From IMG/VR virus record IMGVR_UViG_3300027987_000047, positions 1 through 22,426 of that record: 22,426 nucleotides of DNA. One strand, given 5' to 3'. A program made the position numbers and the translations under genes. The stretch is from a virus. Shown here piece after piece: positions 14,234-21,197 of this stretch. Position 1 is the stretch's first letter. Each line of letters begins with the position of its first letter. The notes beneath the pieces are model-generated. The model searched no databases. It was not told the origin of the DNA and saw only the letters and a program-made list of their open reading frames with translations.

Positions 14234-14591
14234 GCGGCGCAAGGCGCGTGCGCTTGCCGTAGCACAAGAAGACGCCGACGCAGTTAAGGCTATGCTACAG
14301 GCAAGCGTGCACATTAACGGCACGGGGTGCTGGCATTGGCAAGGTGCGGTTAACCCGGACCATGGGCGCTTGAAGTACAGGGGGCAGTGCATGTATGCGC
14401 ACAGGCTAAGCTACGCCGTGCACGTGCGCGAACTGCTGCCCGGGGAGCTGGTACTGCACAGGTGCGACAACGCCACTTGTATTAACCCCGAGCACCTATA
14501 CATAGGTACGGACAGCAACAACCAGCGTGACCGCTGGCAGCGTACAGGTGCTAAGCGGGAACACAACTGGCCTGACGAGCCACCGTTTTAG
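14223..14591 (+). CDS. HNH endonuclease (HNH_3 / homing type)
   Basis: The 122-aa product is a free-standing HNH nuclease of the kind common in phages. It has GCWHWQGAVNPDHGRLKYRG (35-54), YAHRLSYAVH (58-67) and the metal-binding core VLHRCDNATCINPEHLYIGT (77-96) with H79, N88 and H91. The N-terminus is very basic (VRKRRKARA), fitting DNA binding. It overlaps the end of folE by 11 bp and precedes dpdA by 10 bp, so it sits inside the modification block. It could be a homing endonuclease that inserted between folE and dpdA without breaking them, or a nuclease that spares modified DNA. Confidence 0.88.
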   Translation: MVRKRRKARALAVAQEDADAVKAMLQASVHINGTGCWHWQGAVNPDHGRLKYRGQCMYAHRLSYAVHVRELLPGELVLHRCDNATCINPEHLYIGTDSNNQRDRWQRTGAKREHNWPDEPPF

Positions 14592-14601
14592 GGGGGTACC
14601 A

Positions 14602-15849
14602 ATGGAGCAGCGTTTTCTACCGTGTATTTTCCCGTGGCGTTTGCGCTTTAAGCTGTACACGGGTAACCCGCGCGACAGGCGCGAACGTATTTACAGTTGG
14701 CTTAACAAGGCTGACCAAGAAACCTACCACCCCGGGGCGTTGGTAAGCTATGAGTACAGGGACGCGTACCAAGGCATAGTAACCCGCGAGTTGGGCATGG
14801 TGGGCGTGGAAACCAACAACCTCGAGCCCATTATATTTGGTGACAGTGGTGGGTTCGGTTTGGCGCAGGGCAGGCTTAACACCGACGGGCCTACGGTAAT
14901 GGGCTGGCAAATGAAGTACAGCACGCGTGGTGCTATACTGGACTGGCCCCCGTACAAAATACTAGGCGGCACTGGCGTGGCGGCTACTGCCAACGTGCTG
15001 TTCAAAGAAAACCTAGCCAAGACGGTTGGGTCGGTGCAGCGTGCGTTGCCGTACTACGAGCGCGGGCGTAAGCACGGCACGCGCTTTAGGTGGTGGTCGG
15101 TACTGCACGGGCAAAGCGAGGCGCAGACCACCAAGTGGTTTGACAGTATACGGGCTGTGTACCCGTTTACTGACGAGGGCGAAGGGTGGTGCATAGCCGC
15201 CAAGGAAAAGAACCGCATGCGGGCCATTACCAAGCACATGCGGTTCCTGCTGGACAGGGGCGTGCAGCGCATGCACTTGCTACAGGTAACCTCGTGGCGC
15301 GACTTGGGTGCGGCGTTTGCGTTGGCGCACTTGGACGGTAACGTGCAGGAGCTGACCTACGACAGTGCTACGGCAACTATACTAGGGCGCAACATGGGTG
15401 TGCTGGTACCCGAGCCAACACAAGACGCGCCGTGGGCATTTGGCAGCCGCGACTTGCGCAAGGGCGAGTTCGACTGGGAGTGCACGTGCGCAGGCTGCCG
15501 TTGGGCCAAGGAGGACACAGGGCTTACCAAGCAGCAGCTTACCAAGCTGGACTTTACGAAAGCCACGCACAGCAAGCAGGCACGCAACGGCAACAAGTGG
15601 CGCTCGCCCTTTGTGTGGTACCTAATGATGCACAACGTGCTAACCATGGTTAAGGCTTTCGACTTGTTGTGGGAGCAGGTGCAGCTATACCCGCGCAGCG
15701 TGCTTAAGACATGCGCAGGGAAAAAGTACGGGCAGGTGTTGCGGCAGTGGTATCCCGAGCACAGCCACGACAGCGTGCGCAAGCAGGCACGCGTGAAACA
15801 ACTACATACGCCAACCATACAAGACATACTGCGGGGTAGCCATGGTTAG
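14602..15849 (+). CDS. dpdA: DpdA-like DNA guanine transglycosylase (TGT superfamily)
   Basis: DpdA swaps guanine in DNA for a 7-deazaguanine, using TGT chemistry. ATG 14602, preceded by GGGGGG, gives 415 aa; the upstream in-frame codons lie inside the HNH gene. TGT landmarks are GDSGGF (80-85; D81 base-binding/catalytic), SVLHGQSE (166-173), a candidate nucleophile D254 in LTYDSATA (251-258), and the zinc site CTCAGC (294-299) completed by H344 in MMHNVLTM. It closes the queE-folE-HNH-dpdA block and overlaps the polymerase gene by 8 bp. The inserted base is probably preQ0 or a derivative, but the window does not show which. Confidence 0.9.
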   Translation: MEQRFLPCIFPWRLRFKLYTGNPRDRRERIYSWLNKADQETYHPGALVSYEYRDAYQGIVTRELGMVGVETNNLEPIIFGDSGGFGLAQGRLNTDGPTVMGWQMKYSTRGAILDWPPYKILGGTGVAATANVLFKENLAKTVGSVQRALPYYERGRKHGTRFRWWSVLHGQSEAQTTKWFDSIRAVYPFTDEGEGWCIAAKEKNRMRAITKHMRFLLDRGVQRMHLLQVTSWRDLGAAFALAHLDGNVQELTYDSATATILGRNMGVLVPEPTQDAPWAFGSRDLRKGEFDWECTCAGCRWAKEDTGLTKQQLTKLDFTKATHSKQARNGNKWRSPFVWYLMMHNVLTMVKAFDLLWEQVQLYPRSVLKTCAGKKYGQVLRQWYPEHSHDSVRKQARVKQLHTPTIQDILRGSHG

Positions 15850-18253
15850 CTTGGCCGAGTTGCTTGACGACGAGCGCAGGCTACGGTACAAGGGTGGGTG
15901 CGGCACGTGCCCGCGCAAGCGCAAGGAGTTTGTGCCAGCGACGTTGAGCAAGGCAGACGTTATACTGGTAGGCGAGGCCCCGGGTGCTACCGAGGTAGAG
16001 AAGCAGGAGGGCTTTACTGGCGCGTCTGGCATGCTGCTGCGCAATACGCTGCACGCCATGGGCATTACCGAGTACGCGCTAACCAACACTACGCACTGCC
16101 ACCCGCCTAAGAACGCAACGCCTACCCCCAAGGTAATTTCGTGCTGCATGAGCCAGTACACGCAGGCAGAGGTACTTGACTACCCCATAGTTGTGCTTGT
16201 TGGTAGTGTGGCCATGCGTGCCTTCTACCCCGGCATTACCAACATAGCCAAGAAGCTGCGCGGCAACCTTGCTTACCACCATGACTTCCCCGGGCAAATG
16301 TTTTACGGGTTGGTACACCCTGCTGCTGTACTGCGCTACAAGGGTGTGTGGGAGGCAGAGTTTGAGCGTAGCATACAGCGCCTTGCACGTATACTTGAAG
16401 GCGACAGGCAGGCACCCTTTAGGTTGGTGGACATTAACAACGCTGGCTTTTTTGCCGAGGCGCAGGCGGCGCTGGACAACAATGACAAGGTGAGCTTGGA
16501 CTTTGAAACCGACCGCCCCCGCACGTACGACCCCGACCTGCAAATAAAGTCCATGGCGTTTTGTACTAGCGACAGGACAGCGTACTTTGTGCCACGCGAA
16601 AGTAATGCGTGGGGTGACGCGTTTGCCATGGTGCAGCGCAAGCTACAGCAAAAGGACACGGTAGTAATAGGGCACAACATTGGGTACGACGCCATGCTGG
16701 CCGAGCGCGAAGGCAACTTTACCATAAGGGTGCGGCGCTGGCTAGACACGCAGACAGCATACTACCTGCTTAAGCACGCGGTAAAGGGCTGGCAAATGCT
16801 TAGCCTGAAAGAGTTGCAAGCGCGCGAGGGCGACGGCTACCGCCACCTAGTGCCCGAGCCGCACAGGTGCACTGACATGGTGCAGCTTGGCTGGTACAAC
16901 AGCGAGGACGTGGTATACCCCTACCAGTTGGTGCACAGGGCCATGCAGGAAATGCCCCCGGCTAAGCTGGACTTGTTTTTGCGTGTGTATGGCCCAAGCT
17001 GCTACGTGCTTTCGCGGTGCAACCACGTTGGCGTTAACTTTGACACGGACAAGTGGGCAAAGCGCGCCGACCAGTTGTATGCCAAGCGCGTTGCCACGCT
17101 CGAGGCATGGGCAAAAGACGACAAAGAGTTTGCCTTTGGCACGGCACCACGCACTAAGGTCAGCGGCGCGGCGCTGGACAACTACATTTTCAAAACCAAG
17201 CAGCTACCAGCGATAACGGTTACCGAAGCGGGCAAGCCGCAGGTTACCAAGGGCACCATTACTGTATGGCGTGAGCAGTATGGTGCCCACTACCTGCGGC
17301 ACTTGGAGACGCTGCGCAGTGTAGACAAGCTGCTGAACACTTACGTTGAACCATACGAGGGGCATATTGCCAGCGACGGGCGGGTGCACCCTACGTACTA
17401 CAACACCACTACGCTGTCAGGGCGTACCAGTTGCCGCGACCCCAACTTTCAAAACCAGCCACGCGGCAAAGACATAAGGGACTTTTTTATACCCACCCCC
17501 GGGTGGGTGCTGTGGCAGGGGGACTTTAGCCAAATAGAATTGCGCATAGCCTTTAGCTTGGCCAACGAGCAGGCGGGCATAGCTGCTTACCTGCGCGGCG
17601 CGGACGCGCATACCGAAACAGCCGAGGTAATAGCCGAGCTACGGCAGGCCAGCAAAATAACCAAGGAAGACCGTACCAAGGCCAAGCCTGTAAACTTCGG
17701 GCTGCTGTATGGTGGTGGTGTTAGTACGCTGCTAAGCTTTGCCCGTGAAAAGTACGGCATAGAGTTTAGCGAAAGCGACGGGCAGTACATTGTGCGGTGG
17801 TACTTTAACAAGTATAGCGGGCTTAGCGCATGGCATACCGCCAGCCTGCACGACTTTAGGTACAACCGTGGGCACGTGGAAAGCGTGTTGGGCTTTTCGT
17901 CTTATTGGGCCGATTGGGATAGCGACGACCAAGGTGCACGCGGGCACGCAGAACGCAGTGCGCTCAACATGCGCGTGCAAGGCCCCGCAGGGCACATGTG
18001 CCTGTACACCTTGGTGCTTACCGACCGCTTGCTTACAGACCACGGCATGCAGTCCCGGGTGCTAGGCAGCGTGCATGACAGCATAGTGGGTGAAAGCCCA
18101 CCCGATGAGTTAGGCGCGGCACTGCGCGTGGTTAACGGGGAGGCACTGCCTACGTGCCACAAGTGGGTAGCCCCGTGGTTTAAGGTGCCGTTGATTATGG
18201 ACTTTGAAACAGGACAGGCGCTAGGCTCGTTGCGCCCCTATGAGGTGTGGTAA
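15842..18253 (+). CDS. Family A DNA polymerase with N-terminal uracil-DNA glycosylase domain
   Basis: The 803-aa protein has three parts. Residues 1-190 are a family 4-type uracil-DNA glycosylase: cluster cysteines C20, C23, C86 and C101/C102, GEAPGATE (44-51), TNTTHCHPPKN (81-91) and HPAAVLR (159-165). Residues 195-375 are a 3'-5' proofreading exonuclease: D220/E222 in LDFETD, GHNIGYD (277-283) and Y352-x3-D356. Residues 380-803 are a PolA polymerase: motif A DFSQIELR (561-568), motif B RTKAKPVNFGLLYG (611-624) and motif C VHDS (744-747). F619 in motif B predicts discrimination against dideoxynucleotides. Motif C reads HDS where PolA enzymes have HDE. No 5' nuclease domain is present. Confidence 0.93.
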   Translation: MVSLAELLDDERRLRYKGGCGTCPRKRKEFVPATLSKADVILVGEAPGATEVEKQEGFTGASGMLLRNTLHAMGITEYALTNTTHCHPPKNATPTPKVISCCMSQYTQAEVLDYPIVVLVGSVAMRAFYPGITNIAKKLRGNLAYHHDFPGQMFYGLVHPAAVLRYKGVWEAEFERSIQRLARILEGDRQAPFRLVDINNAGFFAEAQAALDNNDKVSLDFETDRPRTYDPDLQIKSMAFCTSDRTAYFVPRESNAWGDAFAMVQRKLQQKDTVVIGHNIGYDAMLAEREGNFTIRVRRWLDTQTAYYLLKHAVKGWQMLSLKELQAREGDGYRHLVPEPHRCTDMVQLGWYNSEDVVYPYQLVHRAMQEMPPAKLDLFLRVYGPSCYVLSRCNHVGVNFDTDKWAKRADQLYAKRVATLEAWAKDDKEFAFGTAPRTKVSGAALDNYIFKTKQLPAITVTEAGKPQVTKGTITVWREQYGAHYLRHLETLRSVDKLLNTYVEPYEGHIASDGRVHPTYYNTTTLSGRTSCRDPNFQNQPRGKDIRDFFIPTPGWVLWQGDFSQIELRIAFSLANEQAGIAAYLRGADAHTETAEVIAELRQASKITKEDRTKAKPVNFGLLYGGGVSTLLSFAREKYGIEFSESDGQYIVRWYFNKYSGLSAWHTASLHDFRYNRGHVESVLGFSSYWADWDSDDQGARGHAERSALNMRVQGPAGHMCLYTLVLTDRLLTDHGMQSRVLGSVHDSIVGESPPDELGAALRVVNGEALPTCHKWVAPWFKVPLIMDFETGQALGSLRPYEVW

Positions 18254-18580
18254 ATGGCAGAGCCTTGCGGCCTGTTTGGAACGCGGCTAGCTTGGGCGTT
18301 ATGGCTGGCAGCAATGGGGTTACTGGTAGCGGCAACGCTATTGGCGGGAGAGCCGTGCAAAATAGTGGCAGGGCAAGTCACCACCGCCACCGCGCCCTTA
18401 TTCCCGTCCCATTGCAACACGGCGCATAATTGGGAAAGGCCACTGCTGCCAGCTACAAAAAACTGTGCGCTTAACATTAGCCGTAGAAACCTACACCCAA
18501 ACACGCACAACCCTTCGTCGCAGCGGCTAGTGTTAAGCGCACAACGTGTCTACAACAGGGGAGGGGGAAGCAATGGATGA
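18254..18580 (+). CDS. Putative small membrane or exported protein, 108 aa
   Basis: The ATG directly follows the polymerase stop, with GAGGTG six bases upstream, so translation is plausible. The product has one hydrophobic segment (residues 12-31, LAWALWLAAMGLLVAATLLA) after a short N-terminus, then a polar, Pro/Thr/Asn-rich tail with four cysteines. This is the pattern of a signal anchor or signal peptide. The tail uses more TC-containing codons than the neighbours and has low-complexity flavour, so the frame could be fortuitous. It overlaps the next gene by 8 bp. No family is recognised. Confidence 0.5.
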   Translation: MAEPCGLFGTRLAWALWLAAMGLLVAATLLAGEPCKIVAGQVTTATAPLFPSHCNTAHNWERPLLPATKNCALNISRRNLHPNTHNPSSQRLVLSAQRVYNRGGGSNG

Positions 18581-19013
18581 CAATGCTATACTTACCTACG
18601 TGCAGCAGTTGGAAGACCCCAACACCAACCACACTGACGCCGCCGCCTTGGCGGCAACCCTTGTTAACATAGATGTAAACAACCTAGCAGACGCCATAGT
18701 TAACCAGCCAAGCCTGTACGCATACTTCGGCGCACTGTGGGAGGCGCAACGCAGCAGGGAGGCACTGGCCAAGCACGCATACGAAAACGCAAAGGCAGAC
18801 ACGTACAAGGAGCTACTGCAACACGGCAAGTCGGCAACAGCAGCTAAGGAACTGATAAACAGCGAAGACGCAGTAAAGGAGGCATACGTTAGCTACCAGC
18901 AGCAGGCACACATTACAGGGCTATTTCGCAGTGTGGTAAGTGCGTTTGAACAGCGCAAGGACATGCTAGTGCAAATAAGCGCACGGCAACGTGTAGAGCT
19001 AAGCAGTTACTAG
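18573..19013 (+). CDS. Candidate UvsY-like recombination mediator, 146 aa
   Basis: ATG 18573 is chosen because GGGGAGGGGGAAGCA precedes it; upstream codons of the frame lie in the previous gene. The product is acidic at the N-terminus and otherwise helical. It has an alternation of Lys/Glu helices (SREALAKHAYENAKADTYKELL), a short Gly-containing turn, then a C-terminal helix rich in aromatic and basic residues (LFRSVVSAFEQRKDMLVQIS). Size and helix order resemble T4 UvsY (137 aa), which helps load UvsX on gp32-coated DNA. The gp32-like and UvsX-like genes follow directly, strengthening the guess. Sequence identity is too low to see by eye. Confidence 0.45.
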   Translation: MDDNAILTYVQQLEDPNTNHTDAAALAATLVNIDVNNLADAIVNQPSLYAYFGALWEAQRSREALAKHAYENAKADTYKELLQHGKSATAAKELINSEDAVKEAYVSYQQQAHITGLFRSVVSAFEQRKDMLVQISARQRVELSSY

Positions 19014-19023
19014 GAGGCATACC

Positions 19024-20070
19024 ATGCCTGACAGTTGGATTGACGAAATGCAAAGCAGCCGCAGCCGCAGCTACGGCTGGAAACCAAAAGCGGGCAGCAA
19101 CCTTATTAGGGTACTGCCACCCACCATGCTGTACTTTACCGAGCACGAACGCTTTGTGGAGGAGGTGCACGACTTTGTGTATGAGGCCAACGTGCACTTT
19201 ATACGGGTGGAGGGGGAAGACCCGCTGGTTGGCCGCTGCCCACGCGACAATAAAAGTGGCAAGCAGCACTGCATAGCATGCGAAATGGCGCAGCGCTTTA
19301 ACAACGACGAAGCCGACCCTATACTGGCCAAGCACGCAAGGCAGATACGCCGTGGTGGCCAGTTTTTAATGAACATGGTTGACATGAACAACCCAACCTT
19401 GGGGGTGCAGCACTACGCGGCAGGTTGGAAAGTGTACACGGGTATACGCGAGATAATTGGCAACGCAGCGTGGGGCGACCCGCTACACCCGCAGACGGGG
19501 TACGGCTTTTACATTACCATGACCCCGGGTAACCAAAGCAAAACGGGCTACAACGACTACACCGTGCAGCCCGACCCTAACCGCGTGGACATTATGCAGT
19601 ACGTTGGCGAAACGTGGCAGCAAGAGGTGGACGCGCTAGCGGGCGAACTGCCGCCGTACCTTGAAGCCGAGGACATGGAAAAAGCGCTTAAGCGTTTGGG
19701 CTTCCCGGTTGGCGAACCTGTAAGCATGCCTAGCGCGGGCATACCATTGCCGTCGCATGGGCCACCGCCCATGCCGCCAAGCGCACCACCTGCACCCCCA
19801 AGCGCAGGTGTGCCGCCTGTGCCGCCTCCAAGCACAGGGGCACCCACACCCCCGCCAGTACCGCCTCCGCCCACCACAGGCACGCCACCGCCGCCGCCAG
19901 CAGCACCTACGGCAGCGGCAGCACCCGCGCCAGCATCTATGGCAGCACAACCGCCGTGCTTTGGCCAGTACGACCCAGAAGTGCACCCGTGCGACAGCGG
20001 GGAGTACGGCACGCCGTGCTTTGTGCGTGGCAAATGTCAGGTTCTTAACCTTGGGGTAGGTGGGGCTTAG
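19024..20070 (+). CDS. Single-stranded DNA-binding protein, T4 gp32-like
   Basis: The 348-aa product begins after AGGAGGCATACC. Its core (1-230) has the gp32 pattern: an N-terminal LIRVLPP, a zinc site around RCPRDNKSGKQHCIAC (C72, C83, C86, with a His as probable fourth ligand), and an OB-fold region with strands around GGQFLMNMVDMNN and GWKVYTGIREII. Residues 232-305 form a Pro/Ala/Gly-rich linker. A C-terminal cysteine cluster follows (C312, C323, C332, C338; CFGQYDPEVHPC ... PCFVRGKC) in place of the acidic tail of gp32. It would coat ssDNA for the polymerase, UvsX and UvsY-like proteins encoded beside it. Confidence 0.85.
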   Translation: MPDSWIDEMQSSRSRSYGWKPKAGSNLIRVLPPTMLYFTEHERFVEEVHDFVYEANVHFIRVEGEDPLVGRCPRDNKSGKQHCIACEMAQRFNNDEADPILAKHARQIRRGGQFLMNMVDMNNPTLGVQHYAAGWKVYTGIREIIGNAAWGDPLHPQTGYGFYITMTPGNQSKTGYNDYTVQPDPNRVDIMQYVGETWQQEVDALAGELPPYLEAEDMEKALKRLGFPVGEPVSMPSAGIPLPSHGPPPMPPSAPPAPPSAGVPPVPPPSTGAPTPPPVPPPPTTGTPPPPPAAPTAAAAPAPASMAAQPPCFGQYDPEVHPCDSGEYGTPCFVRGKCQVLNLGVGGA

Positions 20071-20141
20071 GCCCCACCCCCTACCCTAGTAGCAAGGGGA
20101 CAGGTCGAAACGCGCTTACAGCGCAAATATGGGGGGCTACA
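20057..20141 (+). promoter_or_regulatory. GC-rich stem-loop and structured leader before the recombinase gene
   Basis: A bulged stem of about 13 bp (GGGTAGG-TGGGGC around 20055-20067 with GCCCCA-CCC-CCTACCC around 20071-20086) spans the SSB stop codon. It lacks a T-run, so it looks like an mRNA-stability or partial-termination element rather than a full terminator. Then GTAGC (20087-20091) can pair with GCTAC (20136-20140), enclosing a GCGCT-TAC-AGCGC hairpin and placing the GGGGGG ribosome site next to the stem. This could modulate recombinase translation. Pairings were found by eye. Confidence 0.4.
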
Positions 20142-21197
20142 ATGGCGAAAACGAAGGGCGAGTCATGGCAGGCGGCACTGGCCAAGGAGGGGTTAACGGT
20201 GCAAACTGCCAGCGCCGTAGGGGCCATACGCGGGTGGATTAACACGGGCAACTACGCGCTTAACTATGCTGTGTCTGGCAAGTTCCAACACGGCTGGCCG
20301 CTAGGGCACGTAACCGAAATACACGGCGACCCTAGCACGGGCAAGTCATACTTGCTGTACCGCTGTATAGCGGCGGCGCACGAAGACGACAAAACAACAG
20401 CGCTGCTGGACGACACCGAGGGTGCGTTTAATTTGGAGTGGGCTGCGTACCTAGGCATAGACACCAACAGGTTGTACTACACGCACAGCCATACGGTGCT
20501 GGAGCACATGAAGGTGCTTGAAGCTTACTTGGGTGCGCACAAGCGTGGGCTTATTGCGCTTGACAGCTTGGCGCGGCTTACCACCGAGCACGAATTGGAA
20601 AACCCGGAAAAGGTTAGCCTTGCCCGTGCTAAAGACCTGCACAAGCTGTTCCGGGTAATGGGCGCACGCATTAGCCAAGCTGACATGGCTTACGTAGTAG
20701 CCAACCACCATATTGCCAACATTGGCAACATATACCAACCAACTACCACCCCGGGCGGCGGCGCGCTCAAGTACCAAGCCAGCGTGCGCGTGGGGCTGCG
20801 GCTTGGCAAAAAGTTTAAGGATGACAGGGACGACATAGTAGCGCAGCAGGTGCATGCGACCGTTGACAAGAACCGCGTGACCGTGCCGTTCCGCAAGTGC
20901 ACTTTCATTATACCGTTTTACCAGCCCATTAACCCGTACAGCGGGTTGCTGCCCATATTGCTGAAGCTAAGCGTTGTGGCTGATACGGGCAGGCACACCC
21001 TACAGTACAAGGGCGAGGACACGGGCATTAAAACGTACAACAGCGACCCGCTACGGCAGGACGAAAGCGCTTATGAGCTGTGCTTGCAGTATGGGGACAT
21101 ACTGGACGTGGCGGACAAGTACTTGGAGCAGCTAGCCGAGGTGCGCCGTACCAGTACGTTGGAAGGCGAGGAGGTGGAAGACGATGGCGACGCGTAA
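20142..21197 (+). CDS. UvsX/RecA-like strand-exchange recombinase
   Basis: The 351-aa product has the RecA core: Walker A GDPSTGKS (62-69), the catalytic glutamate E93 in DTEGAF, Walker B LIALDSL (137-143), a loop ending in ANHH (187-190), and a Gly-rich L2-like loop TTTPGGGALKYQ (201-212) that contacts DNA. Short N-terminal and acidic C-terminal segments (EGEEVEDDGD) flank the core, as in UvsX, where the acidic tail modulates DNA binding. It follows the SSB gene and overlaps the Mre11-Rad50 gene by 14 bp. It would drive recombination-dependent replication and repair. The ATG follows GGGGGGCTACA. Confidence 0.93.
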   Translation: MAKTKGESWQAALAKEGLTVQTASAVGAIRGWINTGNYALNYAVSGKFQHGWPLGHVTEIHGDPSTGKSYLLYRCIAAAHEDDKTTALLDDTEGAFNLEWAAYLGIDTNRLYYTHSHTVLEHMKVLEAYLGAHKRGLIALDSLARLTTEHELENPEKVSLARAKDLHKLFRVMGARISQADMAYVVANHHIANIGNIYQPTTTPGGGALKYQASVRVGLRLGKKFKDDRDDIVAQQVHATVDKNRVTVPFRKCTFIIPFYQPINPYSGLLPILLKLSVVADTGRHTLQYKGEDTGIKTYNSDPLRQDESAYELCLQYGDILDVADKYLEQLAEVRRTSTLEGEEVEDDGDA

